Shown in pieces: positions 42,954 through 53,265 of a stretch of 64,000 nucleotides of DNA. Position 1 is the first letter of the stretch. Each line of letters opens with the position of its first letter. Both the position numbers and the translations under genes were made by a program. Location: the NCBI GenBank assembly GCA_016705365.1, contig JADIYI010000008.1, forward strand, positions 186,001-250,000. The letters run 5' to 3'. A model generated the notes under the pieces. That model searched no databases. It was not told where the DNA came from and saw only the letters and a list, made by a program, of their open reading frames with translations. The stretch is from Gammaproteobacteria bacterium. GTDB taxonomy: Bacteria > Pseudomonadota > Gammaproteobacteria > Pseudomonadales > UBA5518.

Positions 42954-43473
42954 CACACCTTCACCCCCGCGGGCGGGCAGCCTGATTGCGAGCAGCAACG
43001 GCGGCTTCACGCTGTCGGCTGGCGAACTCGCAGCCATCCATCACGAGATGGGGCATTACGAGGACCCACGCGCGGCCTCCATCGAGGCGCTGAAAATCGT
43101 GCAGGCCGCCCACGGCTGGGTCGCCGACGGTGCGATCGAGGCGCTTGCCACCGTACTCGGCATTTCCGCAGCCGATATCGAGGGCGTGGCAACGTTCTAC
43201 AACATGATCTTCCGTCAGCCGGTCGGGCGTCACGTGATCAAGGTATGCGACAGCATCGCCTGTTTCCTGACCGGCCAGGAAGCGCTGAAGCAGGCCATCG
43301 TCGCGCACACCGGCATCGGTTATGGTGCAACCACGACGGACGAACGCTTCACCCTGCTGCCGGTATGCTGCCTCGGCAATTGCGACAAGGGGCCGACGCT
43401 GATGATCGATGACGACACCCACGGACCGGTTGCACCCGAACAGGTGCCGGCGTTGCTGGAGCGTTACCGATGA
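42940..43473 (+). CDS. nuoE: NADH-quinone oxidoreductase subunit E
   Basis: A 177-residue subunit with the [2Fe-2S] cluster N1a: ligands in CDSIAC and CCLGNCDKGP. The N-terminal 25 residues are a little longer than in E. coli. It overlaps nuoCD by 14 bases and nuoF by four. Confidence 0.95.
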   Translation: MSTDSTPSPPRAGSLIASSNGGFTLSAGELAAIHHEMGHYEDPRAASIEALKIVQAAHGWVADGAIEALATVLGISAADIEGVATFYNMIFRQPVGRHVIKVCDSIACFLTGQEALKQAIVAHTGIGYGATTTDERFTLLPVCCLGNCDKGPTLMIDDDTHGPVAPEQVPALLERYR

Positions 43474-44789
43474 GCGCGGATTACCGGCCGCAGCGCGAAA
43501 CGCACCCGCTTACCTGGCGGCTGCAGCACGGCGCGCCGGTGCTCGATATCGCCGCCTACGAGGCGCTCGACGGTTATGCCGCCGTACGCAAGGCGCTGGG
43601 CAGCATGCAGCCGGGCGATGTGACACAACTGATGAAGGATTCGGGTTTGCGTGGGCGCGGTGGCGCCGGCTTTCCGACCGGCATCAAGTGGAGCCTGGTG
43701 CCGATGGGGCCCGATGCGGGTGTGAAATACCTGCTGTGCAATGCCGACGAGATGGAACCCGGAACTTTCAAGGACCGCATGCTGCTCGAGCAGTTGCCGC
43801 ATCTGCTGATCGAATCGATGATCGTGGCAGCCTACGCGATCCAGGCAAGCCGCGGATACATCTTTCTGCGCGGCGAATATATAGAAGCTGCCGAGCGCCT
43901 GACCCGCGCCCTGGCGGCAGCGCGCGAACGCGGCTACCTGGGCGCGAACATTCGCGGATCGGGCTGGGACTTCGATCTGTTCCTGCACACTGGTGCGGGA
44001 CGCTACATCTGCGGCGAGGAGACGGCCCTGATCAATGCGCTGGAGGGCCGCCGTGCCAACCCGCGCGCCAAGCCCCCGTTTCCGCAGATCGCCGGCGCCT
44101 GGGGCAGGCCGACCATCGTCAACAATGTCGAAACGCTGTGCAATATCCCCGATATCGTGCTTCATGGCGCCGACTGGTTCACCGGCCTCTCCAGCAACAG
44201 GAGCACCGATGGCGGCACCAAGCTGTTCGGGGTGTCCGGGCGCGCCTGCCGCACCGGGTTGTGGGAACTGCCGATGGGGACCACGGCGCGGGAAATTCTC
44301 GAGGAACACGCCGGGGGAATGCAGGACGGATTGCGCCTGAAAGCCTGGCTGCCCGGTGGCGCCTCGACCGATTTCCTGTTGCCCGAACACCTCGACCTCG
44401 CGATGGACTATGACACCATCGCCAAGGCACGCAGCCGCATGGGTACCGGCCTGATCACGGTGGTGGATCACAAGCAGGACATGGTTGCGGTGGTTCGCAA
44501 TATCGAGGAATTTTTCGCGCGCGAATCCTGCGGCTGGTGCACCCCCTGTCGTGACGGACTGCCATGGGCCGAGAAACTGTTGCGCGCGATCGAACGGGGT
44601 GAGGGGGCGCCCGGCGACATCGAATTGCTCGAGGACCTCAGCCGCCTGCTGGGGCCGGGCAAGACCTACTGCGCACTGGCGCCGGGGGCCGCGGAACCCT
44701 TGCAGAGCGCGATCCGCTTTTTCCGCGGCGAGTTCGAGCGTGGCATCCGCCACCACGATCACCGCGTCGCCAGCGGGGGTCACGCCTGA
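43470..44789 (+). CDS. nuoF: NADH-quinone oxidoreductase subunit F
   Basis: A 439-residue subunit that oxidises NADH. It has the NADH/FMN-binding GRGGAGFPTGIKW, FMN-binding NADEMEPGTFKDR and the [4Fe-4S] N3 motif ESCGWCTPCRDG with a distant fourth Cys. It begins four bases inside nuoE (ATGA) and ends one base inside nuoG. Confidence 0.97.
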   Translation: MSADYRPQRETHPLTWRLQHGAPVLDIAAYEALDGYAAVRKALGSMQPGDVTQLMKDSGLRGRGGAGFPTGIKWSLVPMGPDAGVKYLLCNADEMEPGTFKDRMLLEQLPHLLIESMIVAAYAIQASRGYIFLRGEYIEAAERLTRALAAARERGYLGANIRGSGWDFDLFLHTGAGRYICGEETALINALEGRRANPRAKPPFPQIAGAWGRPTIVNNVETLCNIPDIVLHGADWFTGLSSNRSTDGGTKLFGVSGRACRTGLWELPMGTTAREILEEHAGGMQDGLRLKAWLPGGASTDFLLPEHLDLAMDYDTIAKARSRMGTGLITVVDHKQDMVAVVRNIEEFFARESCGWCTPCRDGLPWAEKLLRAIERGEGAPGDIELLEDLSRLLGPGKTYCALAPGAAEPLQSAIRFFRGEFERGIRHHDHRVASGGHA

Positions 44790-47500
44790 TGGCGATCATC
44801 CATATCGACGGCAAGCGCTACGAAGTCGACGGCGCCGACAACCTGCTGCATGCCTGCCTGTCGCTCGGTCTCGACGTGCCGTATTTCTGCTGGCATCCGG
44901 CACTGGGCTCGGTGGGCGCCTGCCGCCAGTGTGCCGTCAAGATGTACCGCGACGCCGACGACCAGCAGGGACGGCTGGTCATGTCGTGCATGACGCAGGC
45001 CTTTGACAACACCTATATCTCGATCGCGGACGCCGAGGCGAAGGAGTTTCGCAAGAGCGTGATCGAATGGCTGATGGTCAATCATCCGCACGATTGCCCG
45101 GTGTGCGAGGAAGGAGGTCATTGCCATCTGCAGGACATGACGGTGATGGCCGGGCAAAACACGCGCCGCTACCGCTTCACCAAACGTACCCACCAAAACC
45201 AGGAACTCGGGCCGTTCGTCAATCACGAGATGAACCGCTGCATAGCGTGCTATCGCTGCGTGCGTTATTACAACGATTATGCGGACGGTGGCGATCTCGG
45301 CGTGTTCGGCGCGCATGACAACGTCTATTTCGGACGGGTTGCGGACGGCCAGCTCGAGAGCGAGTTCTCGGGCAACCTCACCGAGGTGTGCCCGACCGGC
45401 GTGTTCACCGACAAGACCCACTCCGCGCGCTACAACCGCAAATGGGATATGCAGTTCGCGCCCAGTGTCTGCCAGCAATGCGCAGTGGGCTGCAACACCA
45501 GTCCGGGCGAACGCTACGGCGAACTGCGCCGCATCGAGAACCGCTACAACGGAGCAGTGAATCACTACTTCCTGTGCGATCGCGGCCGCTTCGGTTATGG
45601 CTACGTCAACCGCGCCGACCGTCCGCGCCAGATGCTGGCGCGTGCCGGCACCGAGTACGAGGCCGCCTCGGCACAGGGCGAGCTGAACCGCCTCGCGGAT
45701 ACCGTGCGCGACGCCGCGCGCCTGGTCGGAATCGGCTCTCCGCGTGCCAGCATCGAAGCCAATTTCGCGCTCCTGCAGCTGGTCGGCGCGGACAGCTTCA
45801 GCTGTGGCATGGACGAGGCCGAGACGTCCCTGCTCGCCCGTTCGCTGGAAATCCTGCGTAACGGCGCGGCCCGCACTCCGTCATTGCGCGAAATCGAGGA
45901 TCACGACGCGATACTGGTGCTCGGGGAGGACGTCACGCAGACCGCACCGCGCATTGCGCTCGCATTGCGCCAGGCGGTGCGCGGTCGTGCCGCCGAACTC
46001 GCAGCCGACAAGAAAATATGCGCGTGGCAGGCCGAGGCGCTCGCCAATATTGCCCAGCACGAACGGCACCCGCTCTACATCGCGAGCGTCGACCATACGC
46101 GCCTTGACGATGCCGCCAGCGTTTGTTGGCGGGGAACTCCGGAGCGCATCGCCACGCTGGGTTTTGCTATCGCGCACGCACTCGATGCCGCGGCGCCGTC
46201 CTGCGCCGACGCCGACGCCGACGCCGGTGTCGCGGAACTGGCGCAGCGCATCGCAACGGCCCTGGGCGCGGCACGCAAACCGCTGATCGTGACCGGAACC
46301 GGGTTGCGCTCGGCTGCGATCCTCGATGCCGCCGCCAATATCGCCCGGGCCCTGAAGGCCCGCGGCAGCGAACCGGCACTGTCACTGGCGTTGCCCGAGG
46401 CCAACAGCCTCGGAATCGCGATGCTCGGCGGGCACTCGGTCAGCACCGCGCTGCAATCGATCGACGAGTCGAGCGTGGTCGTGGTACTCGAGAACGATCT
46501 GTACCGTCGCGCGGAGCACGCGCTGGTCGATGCGGCGCTGGCGCGAGCGCGCTGCGTGCTGGTCATCGATCATCAACTCGGCGCCACCGCCGGACAGGCG
46601 CACGTGGTACTCCCGGCCGCGAGTTTCGCCGAAGGCGATGGCACCCTGGTGAGCAGCGAAGGCCGCGCGCAACGCTTCTTCCAGGTCTACGACCCCGCCT
46701 ACTACAACCTCGCGACCCAGATCCGCGAGAGCTGGCGCTGGCTCGGCGCGCTTGCGGGAGCCACCCACCGCGCACCGCAGGCGTGGGACACGCTCGACCA
46801 GATCACGGCCGCCTGCGCGCAGGCCCATCCCGACCTGGCGGGCATCATCGAGGCCGCGCCGGGTGCCGGCGAGCGCGTGGAGGGCAAACGCATCGCGCGT
46901 CAGCCGAACCGCTATTCGGGGCGCACCGCGATGCGTGCCAATGTGTCGGTGCACGAGGTGCGGGCGCCGCAGGATGTCGACAGCGCGCTGGCGTTCTCGA
47001 TGGAGGGTTATGGCGGACCCGAGGAGCCCGGCGCACTGATTCCGTTTGCCTGGACACCCGGCTGGAACTCGCCGCAGGCCTGGAACAAGTTCCAGGACGA
47101 GGTTGGCGGCCGGCTGAGCGCGGGCGATCCCGGCAAACGCCTGATCGAGGCCGACGGCACGCGTCCCTATGCGGCGGCACCGGCACCACACGGGCCGGGG
47201 CTGCAGGTCGCGCCGCTGTATCATATTTTCGGCAGCGAGGAATTGTCGGCGCGTGCCGTCGTGACGACTGCGAACATTCCTGCCGTCTACGTCGCGCTGA
47301 ACCCGCGCGACGCCGAACGGCTGGAACTGAAGGACGGCGACACGGTTTCGGTTCGCGTCGGCGCGGTTCGCTACAACGCGCCGCTGGCGTTGCATCCGGA
47401 TCTTGCCGAAGGCGCACTCGGGATCCCGTTCGGCTTGCCCGATGCTCCATTCGCGTTCGTCGCGGCCACCGGCAGCGTAGCCAGGGGGGGTGATTCGTGA
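44789..47500 (+). CDS. nuoG: NADH-quinone oxidoreductase subunit G
   Basis: A 903-residue iron-sulfur subunit. Residues 1-80 bind a [2Fe-2S] cluster (CWHPALGSVGACRQCAVK), followed by HDCPVCEEGGHCHLQ, CIACYRCVRYYND and CPTGVFTDK for N5/N4, and an extra CQQCAVGCNTSPGER motif for cluster N7, which is found in E. coli-type complex I. The molybdopterin-like C-terminal domain is complete. It overlaps nuoH by four bases. Confidence 0.96.
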   Translation: MAIIHIDGKRYEVDGADNLLHACLSLGLDVPYFCWHPALGSVGACRQCAVKMYRDADDQQGRLVMSCMTQAFDNTYISIADAEAKEFRKSVIEWLMVNHPHDCPVCEEGGHCHLQDMTVMAGQNTRRYRFTKRTHQNQELGPFVNHEMNRCIACYRCVRYYNDYADGGDLGVFGAHDNVYFGRVADGQLESEFSGNLTEVCPTGVFTDKTHSARYNRKWDMQFAPSVCQQCAVGCNTSPGERYGELRRIENRYNGAVNHYFLCDRGRFGYGYVNRADRPRQMLARAGTEYEAASAQGELNRLADTVRDAARLVGIGSPRASIEANFALLQLVGADSFSCGMDEAETSLLARSLEILRNGAARTPSLREIEDHDAILVLGEDVTQTAPRIALALRQAVRGRAAELAADKKICAWQAEALANIAQHERHPLYIASVDHTRLDDAASVCWRGTPERIATLGFAIAHALDAAAPSCADADADAGVAELAQRIATALGAARKPLIVTGTGLRSAAILDAAANIARALKARGSEPALSLALPEANSLGIAMLGGHSVSTALQSIDESSVVVVLENDLYRRAEHALVDAALARARCVLVIDHQLGATAGQAHVVLPAASFAEGDGTLVSSEGRAQRFFQVYDPAYYNLATQIRESWRWLGALAGATHRAPQAWDTLDQITAACAQAHPDLAGIIEAAPGAGERVEGKRIARQPNRYSGRTAMRANVSVHEVRAPQDVDSALAFSMEGYGGPEEPGALIPFAWTPGWNSPQAWNKFQDEVGGRLSAGDPGKRLIEADGTRPYAAAPAPHGPGLQVAPLYHIFGSEELSARAVVTTANIPAVYVALNPRDAERLELKDGDTVSVRVGAVRYNAPLALHPDLAEGALGIPFGLPDAPFAFVAATGSVARGGDS

Positions 47501-48477
47501 GCCTGTTCACGCCGGCACTGCTGAGCATCGCATGGGCCGTCACCAAGGCCGTTATCATCCTGCTGGTTTCGGTGTTGTTTGCGGCCTACCTGAGTTTCAT
47601 CGAGCGGCGAGTGCTGGCATTGTGGCAGGATCGCTACGGACCCAACCGCGTCGGGCCATTCGGTATCTGGCAACTGCCGGCCGACGTGGTGAAGATGCTG
47701 TTCAAGGAAGACTGGATTCCGCCTTTCGCCGACCGCCTCACGTTCCTGATCGCACCGGTGATCGCGATGAGTGCACTGCTGATCTCCTATTGCATCGTGC
47801 CCATCACTCCCACCTGGGGGGTCGCGGATTTCGATATCGGCATCCTGTTTTTCATGGCGATGGCGGGGCTCGCGGTATACGCGGTGCTGTTCGCGGGCTG
47901 GTCGAGCAACAGCAAGTACGCGTTGATCGGCGGCCTGCGCTCGGCGGCCCAGACCGTGAGCTACGAAGTCTTCATGGGGCTGGCGCTGATGGGTGTGGTG
48001 GCACAGGCCGGCTCGTTCAACATGCGCGCGATCGTCGAGGCACAACGCGATCTGTGGTTCATCGTGCCGCAGTTTTTCGGTTTCATCACCTTTGCCCTGG
48101 CCGGTGTCGCGGTGACGCACCGCAGCCCCTTCGACCTGCCCGAAGCCGAGCAGGAACTCGCCGCCGGCTATCACACCGAGTACGCGGGGATGAAATGGGC
48201 GCTGTTTTTCGTTGGTGAATACGTGGGCGTGGTGGTGGTCTCGGCATTGCTCACCACGCTGTTTCTCGGCGGCTGGCTGGGACCGGGACCGCAATGGCTG
48301 GCGGTATTCTGGTTCGTGATCAAGACCCTGTTCTTCGTGACCCTGTTCATCCTGTTGCGCGCGGCACTGCCACGCCCGCGCTACGACCACCTGATGGCGG
48401 CCGGGTGGATGGTGTGCCTGCCGGTCACGCTGCTCAATCTGCTGCTCACCGGCGTCGTGCTGCTGGCAAAGGGCTGA
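47497..48477 (+). CDS. nuoH: NADH-quinone oxidoreductase subunit H
   Basis: A 326-residue membrane subunit at the quinone site with eight helices. Family landmarks are AAYLSFIERRVLALWQDRYGPNRVGPFG (shortened here to the ERRVLALWQDRYGPNRVG core) and HRSPFDLPEAEQELAAGYHT. The sequence is full length, and it ends three bases before nuoI. Confidence 0.96.
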   Translation: MSLFTPALLSIAWAVTKAVIILLVSVLFAAYLSFIERRVLALWQDRYGPNRVGPFGIWQLPADVVKMLFKEDWIPPFADRLTFLIAPVIAMSALLISYCIVPITPTWGVADFDIGILFFMAMAGLAVYAVLFAGWSSNSKYALIGGLRSAAQTVSYEVFMGLALMGVVAQAGSFNMRAIVEAQRDLWFIVPQFFGFITFALAGVAVTHRSPFDLPEAEQELAAGYHTEYAGMKWALFFVGEYVGVVVVSALLTTLFLGGWLGPGPQWLAVFWFVIKTLFFVTLFILLRAALPRPRYDHLMAAGWMVCLPVTLLNLLLTGVVLLAKG

Positions 48478-48480
48478 ACC

Positions 48481-49026
48481 ATGAATCTACCGGCGCGCAT
48501 ACTCATCGGGTTCGGGACCAATCTGCGCAGCATGTGGATGATCTTCATGCGCGCATTCCGCAAACGCGCAACGATCCAGTATCCCGAGCAGGCGGTGTAT
48601 CTGCCACCCCGCTATCGCGGACGGATCGTCCTGACGCGCGACCCCGATGGCGATGAGCGCTGCGTCGCCTGCAATCTGTGTGCGGTAGCCTGTCCGGTCG
48701 GTTGCATCTCGCTGCAGAAGGCCGAAACCGATGACGGTCGCTGGTACCCCGAGTTCTTCAGGATCAATTTCTCGCGCTGCATCTTTTGCGGCATGTGCGA
48801 GGAGGCTTGCCCGACCACTGCAATCCAGTTGACTCCGGATTTCGAACTCGCCGAGTACAAGCGCCAGGACCTGGTCTATGAAAAGCACGATCTGCTGATT
48901 GCGGGTACCGGCAAGAATCCCGATTACAACTTCTATCGCCTGGCCGGGCTTTCGATCGCGGGCAAACCCAAGGGGGCGGCACAATGCGAGGCGCAGCCGA
49001 TCGATGTGCGCACGCTGCTGCCGTAG
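48481..49026 (+). CDS. nuoI: NADH-quinone oxidoreductase subunit I
   Basis: A 181-residue ferredoxin-like subunit with two [4Fe-4S] clusters (N6a, N6b): CVACNLCAVACPVGC and CIFCGMCEEACPTTA. It passes electrons from NuoG to NuoB. Confidence 0.97.
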   Translation: MNLPARILIGFGTNLRSMWMIFMRAFRKRATIQYPEQAVYLPPRYRGRIVLTRDPDGDERCVACNLCAVACPVGCISLQKAETDDGRWYPEFFRINFSRCIFCGMCEEACPTTAIQLTPDFELAEYKRQDLVYEKHDLLIAGTGKNPDYNFYRLAGLSIAGKPKGAAQCEAQPIDVRTLLP

Positions 49027-49038
49027 GAGGTTTCCAAG

Positions 49039-49530
49039 GTGGAACTGACGTTTTATACCTGTGCGCTGGTGGCGATCGTCTCGACGCTGCTGGTGGTCGG
49101 CAATCGCAACCCGGTGCATGCGCTGCTGTACCTGATCGTGTCATTGCTCGCGGTATCCGGAATTTTCTTCGCACTCGGCGCCCCGTTCGCGGGCGCGCTC
49201 GAAATCATTGTCTATGCGGGCGCGATCCTGGTGCTGTTCGTGTTCGTGGTGATGATGCTGAATCTGGGGCCCGACACCGTCGAGCGCGAACGGCAGTGGC
49301 TGAAACCCTCGGCATGGATCGGCCCGATGCTGCTCGCCGCACTGGTGCTGGCCGCGCTGCTCGATGCAATGCTCGGCGCGGAAGGAGCAATAGGGTCTGG
49401 CACGGTGAGTCCCAAGGAGGTAGGCATCGCGCTGTTCGGTCCCTACCTGCTGGCAGTCGAGCTCGCCTCGTTGCTGCTGCTCGGCGCACTCGTGGTGGCC
49501 TATCATCTCGGACGGGACGACCAGCGATGA
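49039..49530 (+). CDS. nuoJ: NADH-quinone oxidoreductase subunit J
   Basis: A 163-residue membrane subunit with five helices, including the conserved EIIVYAGAILVLFVFVVMML stretch that contains the pi-bulge helix involved in proton transfer. The start is a GTG preceded by AGGAGG (49025-49030). Confidence 0.95.
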   Translation: MELTFYTCALVAIVSTLLVVGNRNPVHALLYLIVSLLAVSGIFFALGAPFAGALEIIVYAGAILVLFVFVVMMLNLGPDTVERERQWLKPSAWIGPMLLAALVLAALLDAMLGAEGAIGSGTVSPKEVGIALFGPYLLAVELASLLLLGALVVAYHLGRDDQR

Positions 49531-49567
49531 ACGCCACCACAGGCATCGCTGCCCAGGGAAGAAAGCA

Positions 49568-49885
49568 ATGATTGAAGCGGCCTCGATCCCGCTCGAACAC
49601 GGCTTGATGCTGGCTGCAGTGCTGTTCTGCACCGGTCTCGCAGGCTTGATGGTGCGCCGCAATTTCCTGTTCATGCTGATGTCCCTGGAAATCATGACCA
49701 ATGCGGTGGCGCTGGCTTTCGTGGTCGGCGGCAGCCGCTGGCTGAACGCCGACGGGCAGATCATGTTCATCCTGGTTCTGACCCTGGCCGCAGCCGAAGC
49801 CTCCATCGGGCTCGCGCTGCTGCTGCAACTCTATCGCCGCTACCAGACCCTGGATGTCGACGTCGTCAGCGAGATGCACGGATGA
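49568..49885 (+). CDS. nuoK: NADH-quinone oxidoreductase subunit K
   Basis: A 105-residue three-helix membrane subunit with FLFMLMSLEIMTNAVALAF (the conserved Glu of the proton channel) and AEASIGLALLLQLYR (second Glu). It overlaps nuoL by four bases. Confidence 0.96.
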   Translation: MIEAASIPLEHGLMLAAVLFCTGLAGLMVRRNFLFMLMSLEIMTNAVALAFVVGGSRWLNADGQIMFILVLTLAAAEASIGLALLLQLYRRYQTLDVDVVSEMHG

Positions 49886-51717
49886 ACCTGCTGTTCCTGA
49901 CCTTTCTTGCGCCGCTGATCGGCTACACGATACTGGCGTTCGCGCGCGGCCGCTTGTCCGAGACGAAAGCAGCCGTTATCGGTGTCGGCTCGATCGGCAT
50001 CAGCGCGCTCACCACGGCATTGCTGGCTGCGCGGTTTTCCGGCCCCTACACCCAGACACTGTGGACCTGGATGGAGATCGGCGACTTTGCTCCCCGGCTG
50101 GGACTGTACCTCGATGGTCTGTCGCTCACGATGCTCGGCGTGATCACCGGTGTCGGTTTCCTGATCCATCTGTTCGCCTCCTGGTACATGCGCGGCGAAG
50201 AGGGCTACACCCGCTTTTTCGCGTACATGAACCTGTTCGTTTCCAGCATGGTGATGCTGGTGCTGGGCGACAACCTGGTGTTTCTCTATCTCGGCTGGGA
50301 AGGCGTCGGGATGTGCTCCTATCTGCTGATCGGCTTTTATTACCGTACGGTCGCCAACGGCAACGCGGCAATCAAGGCTTTCATCGTCACGCGGGTCGGC
50401 GATGTGTTCATGGCCATCGGCATGTTCATCCTGCTGGCCGAACTCGGCACCCTGGACATACAGGAGCTGATGGTCCGCGCGCCACTGCACTTCCACAGCG
50501 GCGACACCCTGATCACTCTTGCCACCTTGCTGCTGCTTGGCGGCGCGGTGGGCAAATCGGCACAGCTGCCGCTGCAAACCTGGCTCGCGGATGCGATGGC
50601 CGGCCCCACGCCGGTCTCGGCGCTGATCCATGCCGCAACCATGGTGACTGCCGGCGTGTACCTGGTCGCGCGCACCCACGGACTGTTCCTGCTTGCGCCC
50701 GCGGTGCTCGCACTGGTCGGAAACATCGGCGCGGTGACGCTGCTGATCGCGGGTCTGTGCGCGCTGGTGCAGACCGATATCAAGCGCGTGCTCGCCTACT
50801 CGACGATGAGCCAGATCGGCTACATGTTCCTCGCGCTCGGCGCCGGCGCGTGGTCGGCGGCCATCTTTCACCTGATGACGCATGCGTTCTTCAAGGCGCT
50901 GCTGTTCCTGTCGGCCGGCGCGGTGATCGTCGCCTGCCATCACCAGCAGGACATATTCCGGATGGGCGGCCTGCGCAAGCGACTGCCGCTCGAATACGCC
51001 TGTTTCCTGGTGGGCGGCTCCGCGCTGTGCGCGCTGCCCTTCGTGACCGCAGGCTTCTTTTCCAAGGACGAAATACTCTGGTCGGCCTGGGCCGGAGGCA
51101 ACCGCCACCTGTTTTTTGCCGGGCTGGCGGGCGCGCTGCTGACCTCGCTCTACACCTTCAGGCTGATTTTCACGGTGTTTCACGGCGCGGAGAAAACCGC
51201 GGCACACGCCGGCCATGGCATCGCGCATCATTTGCCCCTGCTGAGCCTGCTGGTGCTGTCCACCGGGATCGGCGCGCTGATTCATCCGCCGCTTGGCACG
51301 GTGCTGCCGCCCTCGCCCGGTGCCGCGGGCGGCGAAGCAAAGCATGCGGTCGAGCTCGCATCCGCCGTGGTCGGCATCGGCGGCATAGCGCTCGCGGCGT
51401 TGCTGTTCCTCGGCCGGCGCCGACTGGTGAACGCCATCGCGCAAAGCGCTGCCGGCCGCTTCATCGGCAACTGGTGGCTGCATGCCTTCGGTTTCGATGC
51501 GCTGTACCGATTGATTCTGGTGCGACCGTTCCTGTTCGCGGCGCGTCAGGGGCGACGTGATGTGCTCGACGGCACGATGACCCTGATACCGTCCGCGGTG
51601 CGCGCGCTGAACCGGATGGTGGTGCTGCCCCAAACCGGCAAGCTGCGCTGGTACGTCGCCTCCATGGCAATCGGCGCGGTGCTGGTACTCGGCGCCGTCG
51701 TGATCACCCTTTCATAA
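49882..51717 (+). CDS. nuoL: NADH-quinone oxidoreductase subunit L
   Basis: A 611-residue antiporter-like subunit. It contains LYLGWEGVGMCSYLLIGFYY (key Glu), KSAQLPLQTWLADAMAGPTP (key Lys) and MTHAFFKALLFLSAGAV, and a long C-terminal lateral helix. It is one of three proton-pumping modules of complex I. Confidence 0.96.
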   Translation: MNLLFLTFLAPLIGYTILAFARGRLSETKAAVIGVGSIGISALTTALLAARFSGPYTQTLWTWMEIGDFAPRLGLYLDGLSLTMLGVITGVGFLIHLFASWYMRGEEGYTRFFAYMNLFVSSMVMLVLGDNLVFLYLGWEGVGMCSYLLIGFYYRTVANGNAAIKAFIVTRVGDVFMAIGMFILLAELGTLDIQELMVRAPLHFHSGDTLITLATLLLLGGAVGKSAQLPLQTWLADAMAGPTPVSALIHAATMVTAGVYLVARTHGLFLLAPAVLALVGNIGAVTLLIAGLCALVQTDIKRVLAYSTMSQIGYMFLALGAGAWSAAIFHLMTHAFFKALLFLSAGAVIVACHHQQDIFRMGGLRKRLPLEYACFLVGGSALCALPFVTAGFFSKDEILWSAWAGGNRHLFFAGLAGALLTSLYTFRLIFTVFHGAEKTAAHAGHGIAHHLPLLSLLVLSTGIGALIHPPLGTVLPPSPGAAGGEAKHAVELASAVVGIGGIALAALLFLGRRRLVNAIAQSAAGRFIGNWWLHAFGFDALYRLILVRPFLFAARQGRRDVLDGTMTLIPSAVRALNRMVVLPQTGKLRWYVASMAIGAVLVLGAVVITLS

Positions 51718-51732
51718 GGAAGCACAAGGGAC

Positions 51733-53265
51733 ATGCTGCTCGCCTGGCTGATTCTGATTCCCCTGATCGGCGGGCTGCTGTGCTGGCAGAGCGATCGTTT
51801 CGGCAACCTGCCGCGCTGGATCGCGCTGCTGACAATGCTCACCGTATTCGCGCTGTCATTGTGGCTGTGGTCGGTCGGCGACTACAGCCTTGCACGTGGC
51901 ATTCACGATGCGCCCCAGTGGCAGATGCAATTCAGGCAAGCGTGGATTCCGCACCTCGGCATCAGCCTGCACCTTGGCGTGGACGGCCTGTCGCTGGCCC
52001 TGGTGATCCTCACCGGGTTTATCGGCATTCTCTCGATCCTGTGCTCGTGGCGCGAGATCCAGCGCAGCACCGGTTTCTTCCACCTCAACCTGCTGTGGAT
52101 TCTCGGTGGCGTGATCGGCGTATTCCTCGCGCTCGACCTGTTCCTGTTTTTCCTGTTCTGGGAAATGATGCTGGTGCCGATGTATTTCCTGATTGCACTG
52201 TGGGGACATCGCGCCTCCTCGGGAAAATCGCGTATCTCGGCCGCAACCAAGTTTTTCATCTACACCCAGGCGTCCGGACTGGTGATGCTGTTGTCGATTC
52301 TGGGACTCGCGTTTGCGCACGCCGATATCACCGGGGTGCTGAGCTTCGATTACGAGGTGCTGCGCGGCACGTCCCTGGCGCCCGGGTTCGAATTCCTGCT
52401 GATGCTCGGTTTCTTTGTCGCGTTCGCGGTCAAGCTGCCGGTGGTTCCGCTGCATGGCTGGCTGCCGGATGCGCACTCCCAGGCACCAACCGCGGGCTCG
52501 GTCGATCTGGCCGGTCTGCTGCTGAAGACTGCCGCCTACGGACTGCTGCGTTTTGCGCTGCCACTGTTTCCGGAGTCATCGGCCAGCTTTGCCCCGGTCG
52601 CGATGTGGCTGGGTCTGGGCGGCATCTTCTATGGCGCGTTTCAGGCCTTCGCGCAGACCGACATCAAACGCATGGTTGCCTACACATCGATCTCGCATAT
52701 GGGCTATGTGCTGATCGGAATTTACGCCGGTAGCGCGATGGCACTGCAGGGCACGGTGGTGCAGATGATCGCGCATGGCCTATCGGCCTCGGCACTGTTC
52801 ATTCTCTGCGGCCAGCTCTACGAACGCCTGCATACCCGCGACATGCGCCAGATGGGCGGGCTGTGGGCACGCCTGCCATGGCTGCCCGCGATGGCGATGT
52901 TCTTTGCCGCCGCCTCGCTCGGCCTGCCGGGCACCGGCAATTTCATCGGTGAATTCCTGATTCTCGCCGGCAGCTACACCGCGGCACCGCTGGTGGTCGC
53001 GCTCGCCACCGGCGGGCTGGTATTCGCCTCGGCCTATTCGCTGGCCCTGGTGCATCGCAGCATGTTCGGACCGGCACGCTCGGACGCGCCTGTCACCGGA
53101 CCCTCGCTGCGCGAACTGGCGATGCTTCTCAGCCTGGTCGGCGGCATCATCGCACTTGGCATCTATCCGCAACCGGTACTCGACATGGCCTCCGCTCCGG
53201 TGGCGCGGGTGCAGCAGATCTATGTGCCACCCGCCAGCCAAACCCACGCGAGCGTGCCACGATGA
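51733..53265 (+). CDS. nuoM: NADH-quinone oxidoreductase subunit M
   Basis: A 510-residue antiporter-like subunit with FLFFLFWEMMLVPMYFLI (key Glu), KLPVVPLHGWLPDAHSQAPT (key Lys) and MIAHGLSASALFILCG. It begins 15 bases after nuoL and overlaps nuoN by four. Confidence 0.96.
   Translation: MLLAWLILIPLIGGLLCWQSDRFGNLPRWIALLTMLTVFALSLWLWSVGDYSLARGIHDAPQWQMQFRQAWIPHLGISLHLGVDGLSLALVILTGFIGILSILCSWREIQRSTGFFHLNLLWILGGVIGVFLALDLFLFFLFWEMMLVPMYFLIALWGHRASSGKSRISAATKFFIYTQASGLVMLLSILGLAFAHADITGVLSFDYEVLRGTSLAPGFEFLLMLGFFVAFAVKLPVVPLHGWLPDAHSQAPTAGSVDLAGLLLKTAAYGLLRFALPLFPESSASFAPVAMWLGLGGIFYGAFQAFAQTDIKRMVAYTSISHMGYVLIGIYAGSAMALQGTVVQMIAHGLSASALFILCGQLYERLHTRDMRQMGGLWARLPWLPAMAMFFAAASLGLPGTGNFIGEFLILAGSYTAAPLVVALATGGLVFASAYSLALVHRSMFGPARSDAPVTGPSLRELAMLLSLVGGIIALGIYPQPVLDMASAPVARVQQIYVPPASQTHASVPR

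Noticed and set aside
49840..51633. Minus-strand open frame of 597 codons opposite nuoL
   Set aside because: Gln/His/Arg-rich shadow typical of antisense frames in high-GC membrane genes.
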